This document shows positions 32,656 through 44,520 of a DNA stretch of 64,000 nt, one piece after another. The translations under genes and the position numbers were made by a program. The notes beneath the pieces were generated by a model that saw only the letters and a list, made by a program, of their open reading frames with translations, had not been told where the DNA came from and did not search any database. The stretch comes from Flabesymbios commensalis (Eukaryota > Annelida > Polychaeta > Terebellida > Flabelligeridae). Within the stretch, counting starts at the first letter, position 1. Every line of letters begins with the position of its first letter. The stretch is taken from contig OZ024908.1 of assembly GCA_964017125.1 (NCBI GenBank), forward strand, positions 64,669,173-64,733,172. The letters run 5' to 3'.

Positions 32656-33109
32656 ACGCAAAATTCCGTCATGTAATATATATGTTTGCGTTAGATCTAA
32701 GCTAAAAAATATACCATTTCCAATGTTTCCGTCATAATGCAGGGACAGATGTATATGGTCCTCAAATGAGAATCTTATTGAGGAATGGACATTGATGTCT
32801 CAGATCGACGCGGGCTCAATATAGAAAAGTGGGTTGGTTCCATTGTCCGAAATTGGAATACGCGATTCATCATTTTTAACAACAGAACCACGACCATTTG
32901 AACGCCTGCACCTCATACGCTATCATCAACACAATCACAAAAATGTTCCTTAGAGTACATGTTCAAACCAATATTCTAATAATTCAATGCAAACAACTCT
33001 CATTATACAGTTATATTTCATAATAATTAACGAAGTTTATCAAGCTTTAAGTTCATTTTAGAGAAAATTATTTCCTTGTGGGTTGGATCCCTTGTGCTTA
33101 ATAACGTCC

Positions 33110-33312
33110 AATTTACATGTCAGCCCGGCTGCCAGATAAATATATTTATTACCTTACCAGACACACGGCAGCCCGGCTGTCATATAAAGATATCTCCCAA
33201 CTTACATGTCAGCCTGGCTGCCAGATCAAAACATTTCATACCTCACACGGCAGCCCGGCTGCCTGGTGAGGACATATCCTACATTAAGCCGCAGCCCGGC
33301 TGCCAAGATCCC
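33110..33312 (+). repeat. Isolated block of the 89-bp satellite
   Basis: About 2.3 units with CAGCCCGGCTGCCAGATAA-type cores, 13 kb from the copy 2 array. It begins at the AATT target duplication of the neighbouring element and decays to the right. Confidence 0.9.
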
Positions 33313-34168
33313 AGGTAATGTAAGTTCGATGGCCAAATGTTGTATTTACAGAGAATGTTTTTATACATCATTTAATCAAACGTATGTTTTTATTTTGACC
33401 ACTGCATTATTTATTGTCCCAAACTTCCAAGTTGATTGATTTTTTATCTTTTTCCACTACAGTGCAAATAAAAAAATGTCTTTTTCCACTAATGTGTTGC
33501 TCTCTGCTTTGTAGTGTCAGTGTTTCTAAGTCCTACCACTCTCCCGTGACACTTCTGTTTGTTTAGGAATGTCTCGGACATCGCCCGAGACAAATCTATA
33601 TAACATCACAATCCAAACAAAACTATTTTTTAAAGAAGATACTTTGATAATTTGTGTAATCTTGGAAAAAAATGTATCTTCAAAAAAAGAACCTCGCTAC
33701 TCAAGCGCCGATGAGTGATAGGCAGTTGTCCAAGTGCATTTCATCCATTCATCGCCACCGTTTTCAACAATTTCCATTCGTTACTCAATTGTTGAGAGTG
33801 TCATGGAAAACAACGAACTATCAATGCAAAATGTACTACAATAAAATAAATTTGAAGATCCGAAAAAAATAGTAGGAAAAACGAAAAAATCATTTTTTTC
33901 TCAATTTTTATTATGGAACTCACCTCTGATTCAAGCTACGGAAAATAATTGAGTCCTATGGCAGCCGTTATTAGTTGTGTGAGACCATATAGCTCTCGAC
34001 CAATCATAATCGACATACCATTTAACAGGCTGTCGCACAGTGTGCCAAAATACACAATATGGCAGCCAGCAGCCATATTACATATAACTTATTCTTATAT
34101 AACGGCCCGGCTGCTGAATTAGGATATATATTTTCATGTACAGCAGCCAGCCGTACAATTGTGTAAAT
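33313..34168. other. Non-coding; scattered satellite-core fragments
   Basis: No gene. Degenerate pieces such as ACGGCCCGGCTGCTGAATTA (34104) and CAGCAGCCAGCCG (34141) suggest worn satellite units. Confidence 0.5.
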
Positions 34169-34178
34169 ATCCTTTTGT

Positions 34179-34490
34179 AAATGAAATGAATCGGGCTTTA
34201 GGCCACCTTTGTGCACATATAAGCTAAACTGGGCCAGGAGAACCTCCTGAGGGTGGTGAGATGATTGAGATGACACTGTCCTCCAGACACAGGATTCGAA
34301 ATTCGAGCCCTGGCGGTCTGAGGCCGAGCACGCTACCTCTCGGTCACGGAGGCTCCCCACAATACTAACTTTCACACGTGGATGGAGAAGAAACCTTTTT
34401 GTTTCTTTCAAACCGCCGAGACCGGGAACCGAACCCCGGACTCTGGCGTGAAAGGCAGCGGTGCTAACCACTACCCTAGGGCCCCCGCCC
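34179..34490 (-). mobile_element. tRNA-derived SINE (family A), full length
   Basis: 312 bp with both tRNA-like units. The flanks ATCCTTTTGT (34169-34178) and ATCCTTATGT (34491-34500) are a near-perfect 10-bp target duplication. This insertion is independent of the one in the gene relic and lies among degenerate satellite units. The 187-residue minus-strand ORF across it is SINE plus satellite. Confidence 0.93.
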
Positions 34491-34589
34491 ATCCTTATGT
34501 AGCAGCCAAGCTGACGGATAATGTTGTTATTGGCCTTATATGTCGGCTGGCTGACGTATAGACCCTGCCAAACCTGAAAAGGCACATCT

Positions 34590-34830
34590 TTACCCCCTAA
34601 GGGATGTGTGTGTGCAATATGAAATAAATCCCCTCATGGATTTCGATATCTGTTCCGGAAACGAAACGCTGACAGACGGGCGGCGGGCAGGCCGGGCGGA
34701 CGGCCAGACGGACATCCGAGGCAGCGCCAATACCCCAGCCCAACTTCGTCGGGCGGGGGATAATACGTTTATTTGACCTTGAAATGAAAATTAATGACCT
34801 TGGTGTCATCTCACAACTATGCCACATTAA
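34590..34830 (+). repeat. Dispersed repeat (CTCCGGAAACGAAACG family), GC-rich tail
   Basis: It starts like 1865-1960 (AAGGGATGTGTGTGTGCAAT, then TTCCGGAAACGAAACGCTGA) and continues into CGGGCGGACGGCCAGACGG. It appears to be a fuller member of that interspersed family. Confidence 0.55.
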
Positions 34831-36554
34831 AGCAGCTGGGGGTTATAATATACGTGCTAAGTTTTAATATGGTTGCTTATGAGGGTCTATTTGAAATATT
34901 ACATCACAAATATTACATCAAATATTTGGAATACATGACACGCATATAATTATATGTCTATTTTTTAGCAAAATGAATAATATTTTAAACTGATTGAATT
35001 ATAAAGGTGGGGAAGGTTAAAGGGACCCCGTGGGATGAGACATTTTCAATTTTGTCAATTTTGAAAATTTAATTTATATGAAGCTATGTAGCCTACTGAT
35101 CATAACTAAAAACACAAAGAAGTAAAAAAACACAATTTTAAAGCCCGAAAAAGGGTGAAATAGTTTTCTTCTCAGGTCGTATATTGCCATGTAAACAAAA
35201 TAAATACATCACATATTCCCACGTCTTAGACGGTATGATCAAAACAGTCGCCGCTTATTGGTGTCTTATAGTCAGGACACGGGGGGATACACCTGCAGCA
35301 CTGATTGTCCACCCAACCCTGGGCCGATGTCCTCAGTATGTGGCCCAGTGCTATGAGAACATTCAATCGTCCTTTAGGTATACAAATAATTTGTTTGGGT
35401 TACTCCTGGATTCATATAAATGTTGATGAAATATTTTAAAAATATAAAAATTCTGAAAAAAACATGATCTGTGGGATACACTACTTCATTACGAAATAAA
35501 AAACAAAAATTGATGTCATCCCATGGAGCTACTTTAAAAACAACCATGTCCGTGTTAATGCTAGCAGTCTCGTCCAATTAATTCCAGGGCTCGGGAAAAC
35601 AAGCCATAGAAGGAGAAGTAAGCAGGGTAAGCACGCAACGTATTCTGAGAGGCTATCACAAAATATCTCCCTTGTATTAACCCAACGCTGAAATACTTTC
35701 GTATAACCCATGGAAGCCAAAGGGGTTTTCAACTCGAAATTATCATGAATGTCTTAGTTAGCTCTTTCTGCCTTATTTGAATACCTATGTTATGGGACCA
35801 GGAAGGTGCAATTACACCTCCCTGGGACTACAAACATCGTAAAGATTTTTACTCTTACAGTGCGGTGGGGCGACTTTAGACGTCAGAATCTGATGTCTAT
35901 ACGTCAGATTCTGAAGTCTAAAGTCGATCCCTGCGCTGCAAGGGTATTGTTTTGTCCTCGTATTACGTTAATTTACTTCATTTTTTAAAAGGTCATCTTA
36001 CATTATCATGATTGTGCATTATGTGACTTTGTTGTTGCAGTGAAAATTATTTGTTGTTGCGATGATATATTTTGTATTCTAAATGACATTGATTTATACA
36101 ATAATTACTAAATGGTACACGAAGCTAGAACAGCGGATACAACTATCAAAATCCTTGATGAACCGTACAATATTAAACGGTGATAAATGAAGCCTATTAG
36201 TGACCCAAGTATGCATAATATGCACATTGAGTAGGCCCCTATTCCAATTTAATCTTTGCTGTAAGTGCAGATGTGCGATGTTGTAACTAGTTCAACCCAC
36301 TAACGAACATAATTTACGAATAATACATGTATATATTATATATGGTTATCACACAATTCGAATTAGAATAATATTTGCGCAAGTTCTGTTATTGTTTTTT
36401 ATATTGTTATGATTTTCAAAGATATAAAATGTATGGCCTAATACAATGCTATTATGCAAGTTGTGACTAGCTATGGTATTTGTTTCTAAACGTGGATATC
36501 GCCTTTCTATTCCGATCTTCTCGGGACTCATGCTCTTCCAATCAGACTGTAATC
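34831..36554. other. Non-coding; one 56-bp hairpin
   Basis: No gene is supported. 35871-35926 is a near-perfect hairpin (arms CGACTTTAGACGTCAGAATC and complement, one mismatch in 23), inside a longer imperfect fold-back (35859-35942). Confidence 0.6.
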
Positions 36555-36665
36555 CCAGCAAACACGATACATCAAACCAGTGACGATTTAATGTTGGGTC
36601 GACGTCGGAGACGGCGGGCCAACATTAAATCGGCATTGGTTTAATGTGTTGTTTTTGCTGGGTTG
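36555..36665. mobile_element. 111-bp palindromic element (CCAGCAAACACGATACAT family)
   Basis: CCCAGCAAACACGATACATC at left pairs with AATGTGTTGTTTTTGCTGGG at right, and TTAATGTTGGGTCGACGTC with its inner complement. It is the simplest full member of the family seen at 20380-20749. Confidence 0.75.
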
Positions 36666-36938
36666 TGATCAAGCTAGTAGACATTAAATTTGGTTGGTCA
36701 GGTGGGTATCTTCAATAAGTTTTATGCCAACTGTGTCTGAAATAACAGTCTTGGTGATCGAGCACCTTGTCATACACATCCAAATATACAGCTGGTAACA
36801 ACATTAAAGCAGGAGAGTCGTCTCGCTTCACTGATCAATAATATTTATTTCGTGACGGCCCCACTCACCTGCACGTGGAAAAAACTGTGCGTGAAGAGTG
36901 GGCCTACAGCGTATGACGATCGATATACTTTACCATGT

Positions 36939-37176
36939 TTAACCCTTTAACCTTCGGTCCCTTTTTCAGATTTTGTATTTGCATATATTACATATAAGCT
37001 TTTAGACATGTCAAAGATAAAATGTGACAACAATCAGCAAGATTGGAAAATAGTTGACCTCCAGTTTGTCAAATCTGAATAATTTTCACTGACTTGAAGT
37101 TGTGAATCGCGTCAGCGAGACACAACTTCAAGTCAGTGAAAATTCCAATTGAATAATCTGGCGGTTATAGGGTTAA
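36939..37176 (+). mobile_element. ~240-bp MITE (TTAACCCTTTAACC family)
   Basis: The ends TTAACCCTTTAACC and GGCGGTTATAGGGTTAA are inverted repeats. The interior holds a strong hairpin, CACTGACTTGAAGTTGTG and CACAACTTCAAGTCAGTG. The ends start with TTAA, which fits piggyBac or Kolobok-type targets. Confidence 0.75.
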
Positions 37177-38545
37177 GCAGTAATATATTCATATGTTATG
37201 CAATTTGAAAACGTCATAGCCTACCCATTCTAAATATGACATAGGCCTATGTGGTATATATGACAAAGCCGGTTACCCCTTTAATTAAACATAAATTCCA
37301 CCGTTACGTGATCAATTATTTTGCTTTTTCTGTTTTTTTTTTCTCAAAGAGTTCCTAGCTTTTAGCCATTTTGTTATTTTGTCGTGTCTATTCTTCTGAG
37401 CTGCTATTTGTGCACATTCTTGCTATAAATATTTATACTTTATCCAGTTTATGTATTTGATATAGCCATGCAAAATTACTGTTACGTGATCACTCCAAAT
37501 GGACATGGTTTTTTATGGCTTTGTGCGTTATAATATTTCTGCTCTCATTGTGGTTCTGTTAATATTCTATGTGGTGTTTTTTGGGAAAAGAACACTTGGG
37601 CGCTATGTTGGAGGTTTGTATAATTAATGTGGCATCATTCATCTTTACATCTTTTCATCTTCACATCTGCGACGGCTGTTAGATATTTTTTCATTATATT
37701 ACAGACAGACCCTTACAGAGTTCTTGTAAGAAGGCACTGGTATATTCTCAATAATAAAATCGTACCGATTTATCTATTAAAATACTTATATAACACTGCT
37801 AGGACGTCGCTCGTCATCCCACTATAAAATAGTCAAATATGTTGAAAGGGTACGGTTGAGAAACAGTGTTTTAAAAAACTGTTCACCACTCGAATATCTT
37901 AAGGTTAGAGAAGACGTATTTATGAGTATGAAAACAACAGGCAGAAATTATGTTGCCATTTGTGTGAGGTTTGGCCATTATTTGAAACACAGCGACCATC
38001 CTAAAAGATGAACTAGAAGATCATAAAAACGACAAGAATTCAATCTTTAAAACTACACAATGTCTGATCTTCAAGTAAGGTCACATGTGTTGGGCATTCC
38101 TGATATATAAACATTGTTGAAAATATCAGATTGTGCTCACCACTCGTTTATTAAGGTTGTTTTGTTTGATAGTTTCTGCATAACGCTTATAGATTTATTC
38201 AGCATAGACTTGATCGCATTAATATTAGTCACGCTGGATTAAATATAGAGAAACATTAGCTAGAGGTATTTAGAAAAAGCACTGGTAATCTTATCATAAA
38301 ATGCGATCATCGTCCTGTTCAAATAATGTGTTAGTACGAGCTATAATTATGTTTGAAACGTGGCTAGATCTGCTACTAAAAGATGGTCAGAGGGTAGGGT
38401 AAAGAAACAGCATTTAAAACACTTCCCACCACTCGAACCACTTAAGACTTTTTCTTGGTTGAAAAACACATATTATTTAGTAAGAAAACACTGTCGGACA
38501 TTCTGTTGCAATTTGTGTGAGGTTACGCCATTATTTGGTACAACT
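37177..38545. repeat. Diverged ~150-bp direct repeat (37850-37985 and 38391-38545)
   Basis: Both segments contain CACCACTCGAA, a Lys/Phe-rich open stretch and TTGTGTGAGGTTxxGCCATTATTTG. Translations RLRNSVLKN...SPLEYLK and RVKKQHLKH...PPLEPLK are similar, so the pair may come from an old coding element. A third CACCACTCG lies at 38138. No family is recognised. Confidence 0.5.
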
Positions 38546-39492
38546 TGACTGTATTATAACGGACGCGACATTCCCATTACTTTTTACACACTAACTCGTG
38601 AACCAACCCGAAATGTGAGGCGTTTTTCCTTTTTCCAAGGCCAGTTTGTGGTGACTTCATTTGCTTGCATTTCCCACGCGAAAACCAGCGCTACGCGCGA
38701 AAAATTGTCACAGTTTTTAACATTTTTGAGTTGTCCTTCACGCCCGCTTTCGCGCTGGTGTGTTTTGGAAATGATAAAATAGTGAGTTTGATCATTTTCA
38801 CGGACGAATTAATCATTGGTATGTTTTGCGTATAAATGTTTTTAATTGGAAGATTATTTTATGCATCTGCATGGCAAGGTTTGAATTTGGCTAAAACTAC
38901 ACCTAGGCCATGGTGGTGGACTTGGCCCTTTGAACTGCCATGTATGGTTACAGTCGTTTTAATCCATTTTACAGTCGATCAAATCACTGTTATTGGAAAC
39001 GAAATAAGCGTTTAAACATCAAGATTTGCAAATGGTTTAGTCCCAAATTAAAGATTAATGTTCACACATTGAAATTCTAGGTCGCGGTAGCGAGACACAA
39101 CTTCAAGTGGTTGAAAATTTAAATGATTTAATTCAGCGTTTTAAACAGGTTAAATTCGGCTTGATCCAGAATATATTGTATTCAAAATATGGCATACATG
39201 CGATGGATACATGATTTGTTTTAATCGGTTGAAAAACTTTATTACTAAAACTTTATTGCTAAAAGGCAATAACTGATTACTTTTCAAGTAAGTAGCTACT
39301 GACTTTTTGGCTTTGTAATATTGTTTGCGGCCTGATCCGCGTGCGCTACGTTTTCTTGATCCACTTCATAACACGGGGATAACCATATTGCGTGAAGCTG
39401 CCCGTCACAATGATGGCATAACGTGCCGCTCTACCCTGTAATGGTACACTAATAATGCCGAGCTTATTACCAGTCTGGCAGGCTTCATCCCA
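38546..39492. other. Non-coding; MITE fragment at 39070-39175
   Basis: The 39070-39175 piece carries GCGAGACACAACTTCAAGTG, the right half of the TTAACCCTTTAACC MITE hairpin. Nothing else is recognised. Confidence 0.5.
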
Positions 39493-39598
39493 TCAAAAAC
39501 AAAACATTTGTATTTCATTTATACAATGTTGGACCAACGTCTTTGACGTTGGTCCAACATTTTATAAATGTTATACCAATGTTTCGTGTTTGCCGTCA
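39493..39598. mobile_element. Palindromic element (AACATTTGT...TTGGTCCAACAT)
   Basis: The arms ACAATGTTGGACCAACGTC and GACGTTGGTCCAACATTTT flank a TTT loop, with weaker outer pairing. Related to the hairpin at 40173-40251. Confidence 0.65.
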
Positions 39599-40172
39599 TA
39601 GCAGCTCCCGCCACGGATAGAGTGATTTTATTGTGATTGACTTACATAAAAAACACTGCACCATCTTGTCACAGCAGGTCTGACAGTCAGACCACTGGTC
39701 TGATTATGACGTCACCGGTTTACTGTCTGCAGCGTGGAAGGTCACACTCCCGTCAACTTGTCTGGGTTGTCTGAGTTGGCCAGGGAGGAGGGGGGGGGGG
39801 TCGTATACTCATAGGACATATGCTGATATCCAGGAGTCTGCCGGTAGCAGACAACTGGATGGATGAAGATGCATTATACAGAAAAAACGTTATCGTGCAT
39901 ATTAGAGGAATTAAATTACACTAAAATTACATCAAATTTGTGGCACTTATTCAAAATTAAATATCCTTATACATAATCATGATAATGTAGAGAGAACATG
40001 CAATAATATTTCACTGTAATTGAAATAAAATGTTGTCTCATTTATATAAGCCTTTGTAATTGCTGATCTACTCAGCTGCATGTTAACTACGTCATAAGAA
40101 CAGGGCTGCTTTTCTGAGATATGAAATGTTTTCAATCACCACAGCACACACGCACAACACAGGAAACACAAA

Positions 40173-40251
40173 ACATTTGTATAACATTTGTACAACGTCG
40201 GCCCAGCGTCTTCGACGCTGGGCCGACGTTGTACAAATGTTATACAAATGT
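40173..40251. mobile_element. Perfect 79-bp hairpin element
   Basis: Two 38-bp arms (ACATTTGTATAACATTTGTA... and its exact complement) flank a TTC loop with no mismatch. The end GTGTTGAGTTTACTGGGAAC extends the likeness to the CCAGCAAACAC family. Confidence 0.9.
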
Positions 40252-41033
40252 GTTGAGTTTACTGGGAACAACGGATTCAATATCTCGTGACGTAAGCCTG
40301 TAATAGCACCAGTATTTTTTAACAACACACCCGTCGGATTTGATGTTTTAAGGATTGACTGATTTCATGATTTTATGGACAACACATGTGCAAATTAGCG
40401 TGATTTGAAAGCAACTAGACTTGGACGAGCCTTTTTTTCATCAGGGAATAGTTAGTTCCATTCTTGGTGACACCTAGAGTCGCTGTATGCGACACACAGC
40501 ATCTTGTGTCGTGTTGAGCTATTATCATTATTATGCGATGCGCTACGTTGCGTTAAGCTGTATGTTTATTGGGGCGCATTATCGTGTTTTTATTGAACTG
40601 TACCGTCCCTTTTTGCGATAAATGATGTGTTAAGTCGAGCCTTGTTCTCATATGTGGTCTTATGCGGTACGCCGTGCATTGTCGTGCGAGTTCAGCGTAC
40701 ATGTAGGCCTATGTATCTTAGCCCCCTTTTCTCCCATCCACTCATCTGCGTCTCCCGACTCCTATAAGGTGGGCGGCTGCGACATTTTTATTGGCTATTT
40801 TGCAGAACGATGTTACCCATTTTCTGATTTAGTGCATTAACCAGCTAATCGGACAACATAGCTAATTGCTCTGTCAAATCAATGTTCTTACTTGGGGATG
40901 CAAAATAATTATATAATTTGTTTTTGATCTAACATTTCTTGGCAAGTCTCCTGTATGGCAACTTTATTAAGGGCATAAGGTTGTTCTGCCTCTAAAGCAC
41001 TCTTCTCTGCCTCTTAAATTGCAACAGGTGCCT
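40252..41033. other. Non-coding, nothing recognised
   Basis: No supported gene or repeat. Confidence 0.5.
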
Positions 41034-41281
41034 TTAACCCTTTACCCGCCGCTGTCGCATATATTCGGGTTTTCATTTTTTATTAGCACATTAAGTACCA
41101 TCTTTTAAACATGTGACAAAGATAAAATGTGACATCAATCAGCAATATTTGAAAACAGTTGAGCTCCATTTTGCCAAATCTGAATAATTTTCACTCACTT
41201 GAAGTTGTGAGTCGCGTCAGCGAGACACAACTTCAAGTGGGTGAAAATTCAGATTGAATAATTTGGCGGTTAAAGGGTTAA
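41034..41281 (+). mobile_element. 248-bp MITE (TTAACCCTTTAACC family), best preserved
   Basis: The ends TTAACCCTTTACCCGCC and GGCGGTTAAAGGGTTAA are paired. The central hairpin CACTTGAAGTTGTGAGTCGC and GCGAGACACAACTTCAAGTG is intact. Other members: 36939-37176, 42555-42753 (partial), 43139-43374 (inverted), 45585-45828 (variant). Confidence 0.8.
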
Positions 41282-41888
41282 TATTACATGTAGTTTTAAA
41301 ACAGTTTTTCAAACCTTTAATAAAACCTTCCTTGCGGTCTCCTGGTCAGCTCCTACGAGTGGAAATCTTGTCGCCATCTCCTGTACATACTGTCTCACAG
41401 TTTCGTCCATTCCCTGTGTTCGCTCAAGGAGTACATGTAATTGTTGTTCTACGAATGATGCAGGACCGTATATATTGAACTGTTCATATATATTAGTACA
41501 ACTATCCTTGGCATCTGCCGCTAGAGACTGAAACCACCGGTATGCACGGCCAGTGATCGTGAGTGATCGTGGCTATTCCCAGAATCATTGTACTTTATCG
41601 TAGCAGATCTCAACATATCTTAACCGATCGCCACAATTCTTGATATTTTTGATCAAATTATACCTAAAATGGTGCGATCATCGCTAGAAAATCGCAGTTA
41701 TCATCTGGGTAACACATAATAGTATTATACGATCAGTTTACAATCAAATTGGCATATTCATCGCATGCTGATCTTAGTCCGGTGGAACGTAGGCTTTAGC
41801 GCCCCATAAGGCTTGACCGATAGTATTCTGCAAGCTTAACCCCGATATAAGGCTTCTGATTGGTGAAGATATTGAGGTTCGTTTTAGT

Positions 41889-42115
41889 AGACACGACACA
41901 TTGATCCAATGCTGTTTTAACGTTGGCCCACCGTCTGCACTGGTTCAATGTCTAATCATTCATAGGCTCTAAGCATCATCATTGGTTCAATCAGAGAGGT
42001 CTCCCACTGGGCGCACGACGTCGTTGCGACGTTGAATCAACGTCACTGACGTTGATTCAACGTCGCAACAGCGTCGTGTCCCGACTCCCCAGTTCAATGT
42101 GTCATGTTTGCTGGG
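41889..42115. mobile_element. Palindromic element split by a second palindromic element
   Basis: GACACGACACATTGATCCAATG at 41889 pairs with CAGTTCAATGTGTCATGTTTGCTGGG at 42090, but 42005-42085 between them is a full CGACGTTGAATC-family element (GGGCGCACGACGTCGTTGCG). It is a nested insertion of one miniature family into another. Confidence 0.65.
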
Positions 42116-42377
42116 ACAGCACCGGCAAGATCAGATCACTCCCCCATAACGTCACTCGCACTAAGGCCCGATTAGCCCCGAGGTTTCCCAGGAAATATCC
42201 TTTACCGCCGGTCCCGATTACGTTCGGCTCTTCGTTTTTAATTAGCCCATCAAAGCGATACCACTATCAGGTCAAAAGCATCATTTTCATTCAGGCTCCT
42301 TGATACATGTATGACCAAAAAATGTTGTGTTGCGCATTAACAAGTTAAAAGAGAAATAAGGAGGAGATTTAATATCA

Positions 42378-42753
42378 GACATGCATTTCCAAAATAAGAA
42401 ATACAGGAATAACTGATAAACGGGGCATTCGGTACACTTGCTACATTGCGACAGCAAACCAAAATTTGAAAGAATTCCGGTCTATGGATATGTTCACATA
42501 TTATGGACATATCAAGGAGCCAAAATAAAATGTTGGCTGTTGGATGATTTTTTATTGTGTCGCTTTAAATACCACCTTTTAAGCATGTTAAAGATGAAAC
42601 GTGACATCAATCAGCAAGATTTGAAAATAGTTAACTTCTATTTTGTCAAATCAGAGTAATTTTCACTCACTTGAAGTTGTGGATCACGTCAGCGAGACAC
42701 AACTTCAAGTTGGTGGAAATTCCAATTAAATGATTTGGAAGTCAAAGGGTTAA
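42378..42753 (+). repeat. Adjacent fragments of two repeat families
   Basis: 42378-42570 carries ACATGCATTTCCAAAATAAG and AAGGAGCCAAAATAAAA (hairpin family of 9472-9625). 42555-42753 carries the TTAACCCTTTAACC MITE hairpin (CACTTGAAGTTGTGGATC) and its right end AAAGGGTTAA, with the left end lost. Confidence 0.65.
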
Positions 42754-43138
42754 CGCGGAAGTTGCTGTTACCACCTCTCTGATCAGTGAAATAATGTTTC
42801 TGTACAGATTATGACTTCTTGTAGAACGAATCCAAAATATCTGCATTGGAATAACATGTATACATACGTGACTTCTGCGCGCAAAACCAAAAGGCAGTAA
42901 ACGCCTACTTTTCAAGTGAGCAGTTACTGCCATTCGGCTTGGAAGAGCATATTTGCTCCAATTACGTATTCGATTATTTTTCGGGGCATGCTTTTGTTTA
43001 CTAATGATGTGGTGTACAGGTTGCTTGCAGGGTGTCCTTAAGGTTATCCATGCATCGCATGTCTCAGGGGGATATGCGAGATATGACGTTTACTTTATCA
43101 TTGGTGATTGGTGACTGGTGAGAGTCTGTGTGGGTGTG

Positions 43139-43374
43139 TTAACCCTTTAACCGCCAAGTTATTCAATCTGAATTTTCACCCACATGAAGTTGTGTCTCGC
43201 TGACGCGATTCACAACTTCAAATGGGTGAAAATTATTCAGATTTGACAAAATGGAGGTCAACTCTTTTCAAATCTTGCTGGTTGATGTCACATTTTATCT
43301 TTAACATGTGGTACTTAATGTGCTAATAAAAAATGAAAACCCGAATATATGCGGCACCGGCCGTTAAAGAGTTA
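43139..43374 (-). mobile_element. 236-bp MITE (TTAACCCTTTAACC family), inverted
   Basis: It begins TTAACCCTTTAACCGCC and ends GGCCGTTAAAGAGTTA. Its unique part (GCACATTAAGTACCAYRT and ATTCGGGTTTTCATTTTTTA complements) matches 41034-41281 in reverse orientation. Confidence 0.8.
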
Positions 43375-44283
43375 TCAGCTGGTGATCGTCGCTGATCGCT
43401 ATCACAACCCTGGCGTCTCGTGATCTATTTTTTATTTTATTTAGCTTTTTGAAACACATACAAAAAATATACACATTATATCATTATAATATTATATACA
43501 ACATTGGTCGTGCTGCGCTGGAACAGGCTTATAGAAGCTTCTGCAAGCTAGGCAGCAACTATATTCATATTCATCTATGTACAAAAGGTATAAGCATAAA
43601 AGTATAAAAAATAATATACATAATATATGCTTCCCGCGCCAAAACCAGATATAAAATAAAAACATATTGTTATAAATAGTAGCAAAAACACACTCTGGAA
43701 AACATAGAAACCCATAAAATAAATACAAATAGAATACTTTTATAATAATTATATAATAATTGTCATGCTTTTAACATATACATCCCTATATAAAATTATT
43801 ACGATTAGTCTAAAAACCATCAGCTGGCGTCAGCTCGTAAGGCCGTCGCGCTACCGAAACACAATATATAGGCCCTATAGACATACCGATAAAAGTCGGC
43901 CATGCTGGTTCGTCGACAGCCAACCTAAGTATAGCATTAGAACCATCCGTCAACCTCTCTATCGAGTTTTTGGAAGCGTTAGCGAAAAGCTTTCCCCCAT
44001 CAACTCAGACAGTAAGGGTTGCGGTAATATAAATGTGGACCAAGTACATGTACGTAAGTAACACTGCGACTGACGAAATCGCCAGTGGGCGTTATGTTTC
44101 TACATTACTGTGTCAGAATAGCACTCTAGGCACTCTAGGCACTGGAGGAACGATACTCGGGATCAATCTTGAAGCCAATTATTCTGAAGTGATCTATTTA
44201 CAGATCACCAGCCAGCAAGTACAGAGTTATGCTAGCATGCTGATTTTAGGTCAATTAAGACTAAAATTAGGATGCTAGATGTT
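43375..44283. other. Non-coding, nothing recognised
   Basis: Short ORFs only (43492-43728 minus; 43765-44061 plus), none with motifs or convincing splice borders. Confidence 0.5.
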
Positions 44284-44520
44284 ATTTTATTCATAGATCT
44301 AGAGAAAATGGATCGTCAACTTCTTGGTGCGTTCTTCATTATTCCGTATTCGATGTTCCGTCCACTGGTCTCTCACAAAGTTTGCTGGTTGTTCACTTCC
44401 GGTCTCCCGGTTCTGTCATCTGCTTATGCTTGTGATCGGCTCGATTTGCAAGTACCTCGAGCTATATTTTCAATAATGTGGCGTTATATTTAAATAATCG
44501 TGAAAAATAATTACATATCT
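44284..44520 (+). repeat. Left arm of a diverged ~6.4-kb inverted repeat
   Basis: CATAGATCTAGAGAAAATGG and ATCGTCAAC, then TGCTGGTT...ACTTCCGGT and CTGTCATC, match the complement of 50480-50722 in the same order. The two arms enclose 44.5-50.5 kb. Weak further matches (CAGTGACACTGTCAGTC-like) occur inward. Confidence 0.5.

Larger units (their letters stand above)
30438..33109. mobile_element. 2.7-kb TIR element, AATT TSD, inserted at satellite edge
   Basis: The left end GGACGTTGTTAAGCACAAGG (then GAACCAACCCACA) pairs with the right end, whose complement is GGACGTTATTAAGCACAAGG. AATT flanks both sides (30434-30437 and 33110-33113). Joining the flanks gives CTCCC-AATT-TACATGTCAGCCCGG, exactly the local sequence of the 89-bp satellite. 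Further copies of the AAGGGAACCAACCCACA motif at 30985-31015 and 32829-32845 show an internal ~565-bp sub-element (30452-31016). No transposase is seen; the superfamily is not assigned. Confidence 0.75.

Noticed and set aside
35184-35426. 80-residue ORF
   Set aside because: No recognisable motif, ordinary length for chance in this composition, no splice borders.
38360-38548. 62-residue ORF as a gene
   Set aside because: It has a diverged sister at 37850-37985, so it is treated as part of an old repeat.
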